Shown here: in pieces, positions 24,681-32,750 of the stretch
Numbering within the stretch: position 1 is the stretch's first letter
Layout: every line of letters begins with the position of its first letter
NCBI RefSeq assembly: GCF_010367455.1
Contig: NZ_WRPR01000009.1
Span: 1 to 42,665 of the forward strand
Reading direction: 5' to 3'
Source: Candidatus Laterigemmans baculatus
Lineage (GTDB): Bacteria > Planctomycetota > Planctomycetia > Pirellulales > Pirellulaceae
Length of the DNA: 42,665 nucleotides
Notes under the pieces: generated by a model
The model's database searches: none
What the model saw: only the letters and a program-made list of their open reading frames with translations
Told to the model about the DNA's origin: nothing
Translations under genes and position numbers: made by a program

Positions 24681-26216
24681 CTACGGCTGCGTCCGCTCCG
24701 CTTGCAGCAGCTCGTCCAGCTTGTGACGTCTCGCCCGTTCCCGCTCGCGGTTCAGCCGGTCTTCCTCGCCGAGCGACCGCATCAGTGCGACGCACATCAG
24801 GACCATGATCACGGCGAACGGTGCGGCGGCGACGATCGCAGCGGTTTGCAGGCCCTGCAGACCCCCGCTGAGGAGCAGGACGGCGGCGATCGATGACTGC
24901 AGCAATCCCCAAACCAGCTTCACCCGATTCGTGGGAGTCAAGCGTCCTTCCGAGGAGAGCATCCCTAGCACAAAAGTTGCGGAATCGGCCGAGGTGATGA
25001 AGAACGTGACGATCAGCACAGTGGCAAGCGCGGAGATCAACGCTCCCAGCGGAAGCTGTTGCAGTGTGATGAACAAGGCTGAGGTGATGTCTTCTTCGAC
25101 CGCGGCAGCGATCCCCTGATGCTCGAGGGCTTCCAAGTGGAGCGCGGTTCCACCAAAGGTCGAGAACCACACGAAGCTGAACAAGGAAGGAACCAACAGC
25201 ACGCCGAGCACGAATTCCCGAATCGTTCGACCCCGCGAAATCCGGGCGATGAACATGCCCACGAACGGCGCCCAAGCGATCCACCAGGCCCAGTAGAAGA
25301 TCGTCCAGTCGGCGACCCACGTCCCCTCGCTGAATGGCGTGAGCCGCAGACTCATGGGAATCAAGTTATGGATGTAGCCTCCTAGAGTGGTCGTGAAGAC
25401 GTCCAGCAGAAAAGCGGTGGGGCCCGCGATCAGGGCGAAGAGCAGGAGGATTGCGGCCACCATCAGATTTACGTTGCTGAGGATTTTGATCCCCCGATCG
25501 AGGCCCGTTAATGCCGAGAGCATGTAGAGCAGGGTGACGATCCCGATGATCCACAGCTGGATCCCAATCGTCGCGGGGATGGCTGTCAGATGCGCCAGTC
25601 CGCCGCTGATCTGCATCGTTCCGAATCCGAGAGACGTCGCCACTCCGAAGACGGTGGCGAGGATTGCGAGGATGTCGATCGCTTTGCCAGCCGGGCCCTC
25701 GGCGTGTTTACCCAAGAGAGGGTAGAACGTGCTGCTGATCAGCGAGGGACGCCCTTTGCGAAAGCTGAAGTAGGCAATGCACAGGGCGATCGTGGTGTAG
25801 ATTGCCCAGGCGTGCAGGCCCCAATGAAAGAACGCGTACCGCATCGCCGCGCGAGCCGCTTCGGGCGTCTGCGGCAAGACCCCTGGCGGTGGCGTTTGGT
25901 AGTGGCTGACCGGTTCGGCGACGCCCCAGAAAACCAGGCCGATGCCCATCCCGGCGCTGAACAACATCGCAAACCAGGATCGGTTTCCATACTTGGGCTC
26001 GTCGTCATCCAACCCGAGTTTTACGTTTCCATGCCGGCTGAACGCCAGGTACAGAACGAAACTTAGGAATCCCAGCGTGGCGACGAGGTAGAACCAGCCA
26101 AAGTACTTCGTCGTCACGCTCAGGAGAGCCGCCGATCCCGCGCCCAATCCCGCAGGATCGATGACGCCCCAGAGGACCACGAGACTCGCGAGCACGACAG
26201 AGATATAGAAAACCAT
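24681..26216 (-). CDS. BCCT-family betaine/choline/carnitine transporter
   Basis: 511 residues from the ATG at 26216, which has GGAG 5 bases upstream and opens directly into membrane segment 1 (MVFYISVVLASLVVLWGVI). About twelve hydrophobic segments. The BCCT signature DWTIFYWAWW is at 303-312, followed by FVGMFIARISRGRTIREFV. SAGMGIGLVFWGVAEPVSHY is the conserved TM3 glycine-rich stretch, and FFHWGLHAWAIY and FITSADSATFVLGML are further family blocks. The C-terminal tail (RERERARRHKLDELL) is charged and could sense osmotic state, as in BetP. It likely imports a compatible solute such as glycine betaine by Na+ or H+ symport. Divergent from the squalene-hopene-type cyclase gene with about 90 bases between starts, and convergent with the upstream kinase. 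Confidence 0.93.
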   Translation of the reverse strand: MVFYISVVLASLVVLWGVIDPAGLGAGSAALLSVTTKYFGWFYLVATLGFLSFVLYLAFSRHGNVKLGLDDDEPKYGNRSWFAMLFSAGMGIGLVFWGVAEPVSHYQTPPPGVLPQTPEAARAAMRYAFFHWGLHAWAIYTTIALCIAYFSFRKGRPSLISSTFYPLLGKHAEGPAGKAIDILAILATVFGVATSLGFGTMQISGGLAHLTAIPATIGIQLWIIGIVTLLYMLSALTGLDRGIKILSNVNLMVAAILLLFALIAGPTAFLLDVFTTTLGGYIHNLIPMSLRLTPFSEGTWVADWTIFYWAWWIAWAPFVGMFIARISRGRTIREFVLGVLLVPSLFSFVWFSTFGGTALHLEALEHQGIAAAVEEDITSALFITLQQLPLGALISALATVLIVTFFITSADSATFVLGMLSSEGRLTPTNRVKLVWGLLQSSIAAVLLLSGGLQGLQTAAIVAAAPFAVIMVLMCVALMRSLGEEDRLNRERERARRHKLDELLQAERTQP

Positions 26217-26306
26217 GAAGCTCCGATCGATCTGCGTCGGGATGTCACCGCACGAGAGCAGGTTAGATTGGAAACCGCTTTCCTCCAACCTCTCTGCCCC
26301 TGCCCG

Positions 26307-28382
26307 ATGATCGTGCCGCACCATTCTATCCTCGCCGAAACCCGCCAGACGCTCGACCGGCTGCGGGGCGAACTGCTCGACGAGCGGGGCCGTGCGGCGC
26401 ACTGGACCGGGACGCTTTCCCCAAGCGCGCTGTCGACCGCGACGGCCGTCAGCGCTTTGGCGGTCGTCCGCCGCAGCGCGCCCGAGGCGGCCCCTGAGAC
26501 GACTTCCGCAAGGTCGCTTGAGGCGATGATCGCCGCGGGGATCGATTCACTGCTGGATTCGCAAAACCGCGACGGCGGGTTTGGCGACACCGACCGCAGC
26601 TATTCGAACATCGCCACCACGATGCTGGGGATCGCCGCCCTGCGGCTGGGCACCGCGAGGCCCCATTCCGCGGTCGCCGCCGCGATCGACCGCGCGGAAA
26701 GTTACGTCGAGCGGGCCGGCGGGATTCCCGCTCTGCGGCGACGATATGGAACCGACAAAACGTTCGTGATTCCGATCCTCACCAATTGCGCCTTGGCGGG
26801 GATGGTCTCGTGGCGGGAGATTCCGGCCTTGCCGTTCGAAGCGGCCGCGGTTCCGCAGTCGCTGTATCGCCGGATGCGGATGCCGGTGGTCAGCTACGCG
26901 ATTCCCGCCCTGGTCGCGATCGGCCAGGCTCACTTCTTTCACGCCCCTCCCCGCAACCCGCTCCTCGCCTGGCTCCGCCGCCGGCTGGTGGGGCGGACGC
27001 TCGAGGTTCTCGAGCGGATGCAGCCAGCCAGCGGCGGGTACCTGGAAGCGACGCCGCTGACTTCATTTGTGCTGATGAGCCTCGCGTCGACCGGTCGCGC
27101 CGCCCATCCGGTCTCGCAGCAGGCGGTGCGGTTTCTGCGGGAGAGCCAGCTGGAGGATGGATCGTGGCCGATCGATACGAATCTGGCGACCTGGGTGACC
27201 TCGTTGGCCGTGCACGCCCTAGCCTCCGACCCGGAAGACGATGCGGCTTGGGCGGACGACGCGTTGCTCGAATGGTTGCTCCGCTGCCAGCACACCGAGC
27301 GTCATCCATTCACCGGTGCTGAACCTGGCGGATGGGGCTGGACCGACCTCAGCGGTGCCGTTCCCGATGGGGATGACACGCCGGCAGCGATTCTCGCCCT
27401 GGCCGAGCTGCAGAAAAAAACGCCGCCGCAAAGTTCTTCCGGCCGTGCGGCTGGCGTTCGGCAGCGGGTGGAGAAGGCAAGCCAAGCTGGAGCGGGCTGG
27501 CTGCTGCAACTTCAGAATCGCGACGGGGGTTGGCCGACCTTTTGTCGCGGCTGGGGCCGGTTGCCGTTTGATCGCAGCAGCACCGATCTGACGGCCCACG
27601 CCCTCCGCGCCCTCGATAGGCTCCGTACACTCTGCGCGCCCCGCACGCTCGAAGCGGGAGGGGCCGACCTGCGACAGGCGGCTCTCCAGCGGGCGGCGGC
27701 TCGCGGCTGGCGGTTTCTGCGGAAGTCGCAGCAGGCTGACGGTTCGTGGTTGCCGCTGTGGTTTGGCAATCAGGACAATCCGGACGATGGGAATCCGGTG
27801 TACGGGACTGGCCGGGTGCTGCTGGCGCTCGATCCGAGCGACTCTGAGCAGCGGGCGGCGGGGATCCGGGCGGCCGATTATTTGCTCGCCGCGCAAAACG
27901 CCGATGGCGGTTGGGGAGGCGGCATCTCGCGGACGCAGTGGCTGCGCCGTGAGGAGGGGCTCGACGGGGAAGCGGAGGGCGTGACGAGCAGCGTCGAGGA
28001 GACGGCGATCGCGCTGGAGGGATTGGCGGCATTTGTGCTGTCTGCGGAAGGGGGGCAAGCGGCGCGGGGGCAGGCCGAGGCCGAGCGGAGGGGGAATTCC
28101 GGTTACGCAGCCGAGCGTTGTTCCGGTTCCTCTGAGAGGGACGCGAATGGTGGTGGAGAATCGCGATATCGTTCAGCTATAATCCGAGCGATGACGTTTC
28201 TCTGCCGGGCGGTTCGCGAGGATCGTCATCACAACCCGTGGCCGATCGGGTTTTACTTTGCCAAACTGTGGTACCACGAACGTTTGTATCCCACCATTTT
28301 CGCGACCGCTGCGCTTGGGACCGCGAGTCGGCTCCTTGGGCAACCCCACGCCGATCCGCAGCGGGATGTCGAGCGAGCCTAA
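26307..28382 (+). CDS. Squalene-hopene cyclase-like terpene cyclase
   Basis: 691 residues from the ATG at 26307. The class II cyclase acid motif DxDD is present as PDGDDTPA (Asp354, Asp356, Asp357), at nearly the position known for bacterial SHC. Five QW-type repeats are visible: QNRDGGFGD, QLEDGSWP, QNRDGGWPTF, QQADGSWLPLWFG and QNADGGWGG. The C-terminus has WPIGFYFAKLWYHERLYP, as in SHC. It should cyclise squalene or a related polyprene, at the membrane. A low-complexity insert (about 585-625, ARGQAEAERRGNSG region) interrupts the last domain. It is followed within 71 bases by a polyprenyl synthase fusion gene. No HpnC/D/E squalene genes are here. The similarity is clear; hopene as the exact product is not proven. 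Confidence 0.88.
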   Translation: MIVPHHSILAETRQTLDRLRGELLDERGRAAHWTGTLSPSALSTATAVSALAVVRRSAPEAAPETTSARSLEAMIAAGIDSLLDSQNRDGGFGDTDRSYSNIATTMLGIAALRLGTARPHSAVAAAIDRAESYVERAGGIPALRRRYGTDKTFVIPILTNCALAGMVSWREIPALPFEAAAVPQSLYRRMRMPVVSYAIPALVAIGQAHFFHAPPRNPLLAWLRRRLVGRTLEVLERMQPASGGYLEATPLTSFVLMSLASTGRAAHPVSQQAVRFLRESQLEDGSWPIDTNLATWVTSLAVHALASDPEDDAAWADDALLEWLLRCQHTERHPFTGAEPGGWGWTDLSGAVPDGDDTPAAILALAELQKKTPPQSSSGRAAGVRQRVEKASQAGAGWLLQLQNRDGGWPTFCRGWGRLPFDRSSTDLTAHALRALDRLRTLCAPRTLEAGGADLRQAALQRAAARGWRFLRKSQQADGSWLPLWFGNQDNPDDGNPVYGTGRVLLALDPSDSEQRAAGIRAADYLLAAQNADGGWGGGISRTQWLRREEGLDGEAEGVTSSVEETAIALEGLAAFVLSAEGGQAARGQAEAERRGNSGYAAERCSGSSERDANGGGESRYRSAIIRAMTFLCRAVREDRHHNPWPIGFYFAKLWYHERLYPTIFATAALGTASRLLGQPHADPQRDVERA

Positions 28383-28453
28383 ACCGGCTATCCTCGGCAC
28401 GTCTGCAGCCCGCCGTCTGAAATAGATTCCGCCATCGAGAAGGGACCCCCGCG

Positions 28454-30355
28454 TTGTCGATCCTCACGCCGTCCACCTCCGATGCATCCGCACCCCAGGC
28501 TCCCCGCAGTCGTCGGCGCAAAACCAGCCATCTGAAGCTCGTACCGGAGACGCGGGAAGCCCGCGAGGCATTGCGGCAGCGGTGTCGGGACGTGGCGGCG
28601 CGGATGGACAAATCGGTGCCGCTCGGCAAGGACGAGATGGAGCGGGTCGCCCGGCGGTTGCTCGAAGAAGCAGGGCTGCCGGAGGGCTACGTGGGCTGGA
28701 CGATGGTCATGCTCAGCTCCGAATTTTGGGCCGAGTCGATCGCCGCAGTTCCGCCCGAGCGGCGGCTGTTCTTGCTGCCGCATTGCCTCAAGCACGCCGA
28801 GGGCTGTCCGGCCGATTACGATCAGTTCGGGATGAACTGCAAGCAGTGCGGAGCGTGCTCGATCGCCGACTTCCGCACGGTCGCCGAGGAGATGGGCTAC
28901 CGCGTGCTGGTCGCCGAGGGGTCGCCGGTGGTGATGAAGATCATCGTCAGCGGTTACGTCGACGCGATCTGCGGAGTGGCCTGCCTGAACGTGCTGGAAA
29001 AAGCGATCGACAAAATTTTGCTCGCCGGAATCCCCTGCATGGCGGTGCCGCTGCTCAGCAGCGATTGCCGCAATACGAGCGTCGACGAGGACTGGGTCGA
29101 TGCGATGATCCGCACGCCCTACCGACCGGCGGCCCAGCAGACGCGGTCCTACCTCCATCTGATGCGGGTCGCAGCGGATCTCTTTGAGCCCGAGCGGCTG
29201 GACCAGATTGTTCCGCGGGCGCGGGGCGGCCAGCCGCTTGGCGACAGCGTGGGCAAAGGGAGCGTGGGGGAAGGGAGCGTGGGGGAAGGGAAAGAGAGTG
29301 GCGAGGAGGACGATCCGCTGCGCGGCACCGACCCAATCGCCGCCACCGAATCGTTGGCGTATGACTTCTTGTCCCGCGGCGGCAAGCACTCGCGGCCGTT
29401 CATCACGCTGGCCGCCTACGACGCGCTGGTTGGCGATCGGGCGACCGGTCCCGATGGCGCCGAAGCGGCCGCGGCGATATCCGAACCGATCTGCCGGGCG
29501 GCGATGTCGATCGAGACCTTTCATAAAGCCAGCCTGGTTCACGACGACATCGAAGACGACGACGCGTTTCGCTACGGTGTGCCCGCCCTGCATCGCCGCT
29601 TCGGGACGGCGACCGCCATCAACGTCGGCGACTATCTGATCGGGATGGGGTATCGATTGGTCTCTCGGGAGGTGGCGGCCCTCGGTGCCGAGACGACCGC
29701 GGATATCCTCGACTGTTTGGCAAACGCCCACACCCGGTTGGCCGAAGGGCAAGGCGCGGAGCTGATTTGGCGCGATGGCAAGAACCGCCGCCTCTCGCCA
29801 CTCGACGCGCTGAAGGTTTACGCCCTGAAGACGGCGCCGGCTTTCGAAGCGGCCCTCTACACCGGAATTCGCTTGGCGGGACCAGCGACCGAGTATGCCG
29901 AGCCGGTGCGAACCTTCAGCCGCAATCTCGGCGTCGCCTTCCAGATCCTGAACGATTTGAACGACTGGGACGGCGACGACTACAACAAGATGAGCGCCGG
30001 CGGCGATACGCTCGGCGGCCGACCGACGCTGCTGTTCGCTCTGGCGCTGCAGAATCTTCCCGAGGCCGAAGCCGACGAGCTGCTCTCGCTCTGTTCGGCG
30101 GACAACTCCGATCCGCCTGCGCCGCGGCTGGCCCGCGTCCGCCGGTTGTACGAGCAGGCGGGCGCCTTCGAGGCGGCCCATCGGTTAGTCGACAAGCATC
30201 AGCAGCGGGCTGAGGAAGTCGCCGACGCCATCGAGCCCGAGTCGCTTCGTCGGCTGTTCTACTATCTGGTCGATACCGTCCTCGAGCGTCCCGCTGAGCA
30301 ATCCCCCGAGGTCGTCTCGCTCGGATCGCTGCCCATTACCGCCAAGCAGGCGTAA
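28454..30355 (+). CDS. DUF116-polyprenyl diphosphate synthase fusion protein
   Basis: 633 residues, TTG start at 28454 with GAGAAGGGA upstream. Residues about 60-250 are a DUF116-type domain with a cysteine cluster: Cys111, Cys118, Cys129, Cys132 and Cys135 in LPHCLKHAEGCPADY and MNCKQCGACSI, plus Cys174 and Cys178, suggesting a metal or Fe-S site. After a 15-bp-repeat linker (GSVGEG), residues about 290-610 form an E-type isoprenyl diphosphate synthase: GGKHSRPFITLAAYD, first Asp-rich motif HDDIEDDD (Asp364-Asp368), and FGTATAINVGDYLIGMGY. The second Asp-rich motif reads NDLND (500-504), with Asn in place of the first Asp. It probably elongates prenyl diphosphates for hopanoid, quinone or carotenoid synthesis. 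It lies between a terpene cyclase and a chorismate-lyase-like gene. The role of DUF116 is unknown. Confidence 0.87.
   Translation: MSILTPSTSDASAPQAPRSRRRKTSHLKLVPETREAREALRQRCRDVAARMDKSVPLGKDEMERVARRLLEEAGLPEGYVGWTMVMLSSEFWAESIAAVPPERRLFLLPHCLKHAEGCPADYDQFGMNCKQCGACSIADFRTVAEEMGYRVLVAEGSPVVMKIIVSGYVDAICGVACLNVLEKAIDKILLAGIPCMAVPLLSSDCRNTSVDEDWVDAMIRTPYRPAAQQTRSYLHLMRVAADLFEPERLDQIVPRARGGQPLGDSVGKGSVGEGSVGEGKESGEEDDPLRGTDPIAATESLAYDFLSRGGKHSRPFITLAAYDALVGDRATGPDGAEAAAAISEPICRAAMSIETFHKASLVHDDIEDDDAFRYGVPALHRRFGTATAINVGDYLIGMGYRLVSREVAALGAETTADILDCLANAHTRLAEGQGAELIWRDGKNRRLSPLDALKVYALKTAPAFEAALYTGIRLAGPATEYAEPVRTFSRNLGVAFQILNDLNDWDGDDYNKMSAGGDTLGGRPTLLFALALQNLPEAEADELLSLCSADNSDPPAPRLARVRRLYEQAGAFEAAHRLVDKHQQRAEEVADAIEPESLRRLFYYLVDTVLERPAEQSPEVVSLGSLPITAKQA
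29246..29290. repeat. In-frame 15-bp minisatellite in the interdomain linker
   Basis: AGCGTGGGGGAAGGG at 29261-29275 and 29276-29290, with AGCGTGGGCAAAGGG at 29246-29260. It encodes GSVGE/K pentads exactly between the DUF116 and polyprenyl synthase domains. Confidence 0.92.
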
Positions 30356-30360
30356 GAAGC

Positions 30361-30939
30361 GTGCAAAGCCTCCGGCCTGAGCCCCCGACCGTCGATCTGA
30401 TGGAGTTGATCACGCTCTTCTATCCCGCTCCGAGTGAGTTGGGGGATTTTCAGGCGTGTCTGGAGCCTGTGACGGTTCCCGAGCCGCACCGCCGGTTGCT
30501 CGACCATGAAGAGCACATGACGGTCACGGTCGAAGCATTCCACGGCAGCCCGGTCGATGTCCGCGTCGCCCGCACTCACTACAGCCGCGAGGCGGCGACC
30601 AGTGGGAACTGGTATGCCCGCGAGATCACGCTGCACCGGCAATCCGACGGGCGCCCGGTGCAGTACGGGATCGTGCGGCTGAACATCGATCTGCTCGACC
30701 CGATCGTGTGGGAGGAGATCGAAGCTCAGGAAACGCCACTCGGGCGGGTGTTGATTCGCCATCACGTGCTCCGCGAGGTCGCCCTATGCGGACTGTGGCG
30801 AGTCGAAGCGGGAGAGCCGCTGGCCGAGTTGCTGGAGATGCCGGCCGGCGGTGTCACCTTTGGCAGGACCGCACGTATCTTCTGCGATCGGCTCCCCGCG
30901 ATCGAGCTGTTGGAGATCGTCGCTCCGGGATCGTCCTAA
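30361..30939 (+). CDS. Chorismate-lyase-like (UbiC/UTRA-fold) protein
   Basis: 192 residues from a GTG at 30361, 5 bases after the upstream stop, which suggests translational coupling; an ATG at 30400 would remove 13 residues. The pattern HMTVTVEAFHGSPVDV, WYAREITLHRQSDGRPVQYG, ETPLGRVLIRHHVLREV and GRTARIFCDRLPAIELLEIV resembles chorismate pyruvate-lyase-type proteins (PF01947/UbiC-like): an Arg in the REITL strand, PLG before the central helix, and a C-terminal ligand-binding strand. UbiC removes pyruvate from chorismate to give 4-hydroxybenzoate. Here it follows a prenyl synthase, so a prenylated aromatic product is imaginable, but that is inference. The fold assignment is by eye and needs a profile comparison. 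Confidence 0.62.
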   Translation: MQSLRPEPPTVDLMELITLFYPAPSELGDFQACLEPVTVPEPHRRLLDHEEHMTVTVEAFHGSPVDVRVARTHYSREAATSGNWYAREITLHRQSDGRPVQYGIVRLNIDLLDPIVWEEIEAQETPLGRVLIRHHVLREVALCGLWRVEAGEPLAELLEMPAGGVTFGRTARIFCDRLPAIELLEIVAPGSS

Positions 30940-31266
30940 TTCTTCATGGATGTTCAGCCGCCATGGGCTGGCTCGGATGATTCATCAGCCGCCGGGCGCT
31001 AGCCCCCGGTTTCTGAAAACGCCGTGACAACCGGACGCTAGCCCGGATGATTCATCAGCCGCCGGGCGCTAGCCCCCGGTTCCCGAAAACGCCGTGATAA
31101 CCGGACGCTAGCGCGTGGCGGCTGATTTAGCGCACTGTCTCGCGAGGGTCTGTCGCAACTTCAAACACCACATGAACTTACAACACAACTATCCAAACGC
31201 ATGAATAATCCGGGCTAGCGCGTGGCGGCTGATAAGAGGCCGGGCTAGCGTACAGCGTTTCGTCCA
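30940..31266. repeat. REP-like repeat block with GCTAGC cores
   Basis: Two 70-bp tandem units (30974-31043 and 31044-31113) start CGGATGATTCATCAGCCGCC and contain GGGCGCTAGCCCCCGG and ACCGGACGCTAGC. A partial continuation (GCGTGGCGGCTGAT) follows to about 31127. Further fragments (GGGCTAGCGCGTGGCGGCTGAT and GGCCGGGCTAGCG) lie at 31208-31247. Between them (31135-31200) is A/T-richer sequence with no recognised feature. The same family is at 172-259 in the opposite orientation. No gene is seen in 30940-31421. Confidence 0.85.
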
Positions 31267-31371
31267 CAACTTTCGCGGAGCGAAAGGCGACTATGCTTCC
31301 GCAACTTTCGCGGAGCGAAAGGCGACTATGCTTCCACAACTTTCGCGGAGCGAAAGGCGACTATACATTTT
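31267..31371. repeat. Three tandem 35-bp repeats with internal palindrome
   Basis: Units start at 31267, 31302 and 31337 with CAACTTTCGCGGAGCGAAAG, each containing the hairpin CTTTCG-CGGAG-CGAAAG and then GCGACTATGCTTCC; the last unit diverges at its end. There are no variable spacers, so it is not a CRISPR array. It lies about 50 bases upstream of the prepilin peptidase-like gene. Confidence 0.92.
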
Positions 31372-31421
31372 GAAGCCATCCGCCCTGTTTTCGTTTCTGT
31401 CCGCACACCGTCTGAATCGCT

Positions 31422-32681
31422 GTGGTTGCTCTGTGGCTCACGTTGCCTGTCGCGGTGCAGTACGGAATCATTGCGGTGGTGGCAGCGATCTACGGCGGAA
31501 TCGTCAATTGGGCGATCTACTCCCTGGCCTATAATCCGCGCCCGATTTCGCCTTGGAGTTCTCCCGACCCGGCGGCGCCGCCGCGCCGAGCGGTGGATCG
31601 CATTCCGATCGTCGGTTGGTGGGGGCTCCGCCGCGAACGGCAATTGCATGGGAGCGGTTTTTGGATCCGGCCGCTGCTGATCGAGTTCGCCTTCTCGATC
31701 CTCGCCTGCGGGCTCTACTACTACGAGACTCGCTATGGCGGCCTGTTGGCTCCGCAGCTTCGCGATCAGCTGGACGTGCCGGGGCTGGCCCACTGGATGC
31801 ATTTTCTCTTCTTCTGCCATCTGCTGCTGATGGGGTTGATGGCGGCAGCGACGTTCATCGATTTCGACGAGCAAACGGTACCCGACGCGATCACGATTCC
31901 AGGAACGCTGCTCGGATTCGCGCTGGCGGCTCACAGCGTCGAGGCGTTTCTCCCGGTCAGTCTGCGGCATGCCGGCGGCGTCTTTCTCGAACCGGTTCTG
32001 CTGACTGCCCCGGGCGGATGGTCTGCCGACTGGAGCGGGACCGCCGGATTGTGGCTCGGGCTGGGTTTGTACGCCGGGTGGTGTTTTGCGCTCGCCGATC
32101 GGCGGGTGATCTTGCGGCGAGGCTTCCGCAAAGCGGTCACGTACTTCTTTGCCGGACTGGTGCGGTTGCCATCGTGGCGATTCTTGCTGGCGCTCTGGGT
32201 GTTCGGCAGCCTCGCGATCCTGGGCGTCTGGGCGATGGGCGAAACGCACTGGCCAGGGCTGTTGAGTTCGCTGGTCGGGATGGCGGTCGGCGGAGGGATG
32301 GTGTGGGCGGTGCGGATTGTCGCCGGCACCGCGATGGCTCAGGAAGCGATGGGCTTTGGCGACGTGACGCTGATGGGCATGATCGGTGCGTTCGTCGGTT
32401 GGCAGCCGACGCTGATCGCTTTCCCGCTCGCTCCGATGACCGCAATCTTGATCGTCGTGGTTCAGTACGCGCTGACGCGCAACCGCGTGGTCGCGTTTGG
32501 CCCCTACCTCTGCGCCGGCACCGTGGTCACGATCCTCGCTTGGGATTATTTGTGGACCTGGTATGGAGCACCGGCGTTTGCTCTCGGCTTCATCCTCCCG
32601 GTGATCCTGCTCGGCGCGCTCGGGCTGATGGGGGCGATGCTGATCACCTGGCGATGGCTGCGCGAGGCCCTCTTCGGCTGA
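31422..32681 (+). CDS. A24 prepilin peptidase (PilD-like, without zinc cysteines)
   Basis: 419 residues from a GTG at 31422; the start is uncertain because no ribosome site or upstream ATG is visible. At least eight membrane segments. A24 motifs: ATFIDFDEQTVPDAIT (Asp147/Asp149) and the GFGD motif in EAMGFGDVTLMGMIGAFVG (Asp314). The N-terminal cytoplasmic loop keeps the PilD-like pattern RIPIVGWWGLRRER and PLLIEFAFSI, but the two CxxC zinc pairs and any methyltransferase signature are missing. The distance between the two aspartates is longer than in PilD because of an inserted region (about 170-270). It likely processes type IV pilin or type II secretion pseudopilins different from Flp. No pilin gene is adjacent. 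It is convergent with the GTPase operon. Confidence 0.85.
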   Translation: MVALWLTLPVAVQYGIIAVVAAIYGGIVNWAIYSLAYNPRPISPWSSPDPAAPPRRAVDRIPIVGWWGLRRERQLHGSGFWIRPLLIEFAFSILACGLYYYETRYGGLLAPQLRDQLDVPGLAHWMHFLFFCHLLLMGLMAAATFIDFDEQTVPDAITIPGTLLGFALAAHSVEAFLPVSLRHAGGVFLEPVLLTAPGGWSADWSGTAGLWLGLGLYAGWCFALADRRVILRRGFRKAVTYFFAGLVRLPSWRFLLALWVFGSLAILGVWAMGETHWPGLLSSLVGMAVGGGMVWAVRIVAGTAMAQEAMGFGDVTLMGMIGAFVGWQPTLIAFPLAPMTAILIVVVQYALTRNRVVAFGPYLCAGTVVTILAWDYLWTWYGAPAFALGFILPVILLGALGLMGAMLITWRWLREALFG

Positions 32682-32750
32682 AGGCCCTCTTTGGCTGAAG
32701 GTGGCTCTCTTCGGTCTCAAGGTTTGCTGGCGGCTGGTTCGCCAGGCGAG

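Noticed and set aside
28178-28183. Perfect TATAAT hexamer
   Set aside because: It lies inside the cyclase coding region and no -35 element is present 16-18 bases upstream (GGAGAA).
28388-30181. 597-codon minus-strand frame
   Set aside because: Antisense shadow of the DUF116-polyprenyl synthase gene; high G+C leaves few stops and the translation is unlike any family.
31267-31371. Three regular repeats resembling a small CRISPR array
   Set aside because: The repeats are head to tail at 35 bp with no variable spacers and there is no cas gene.
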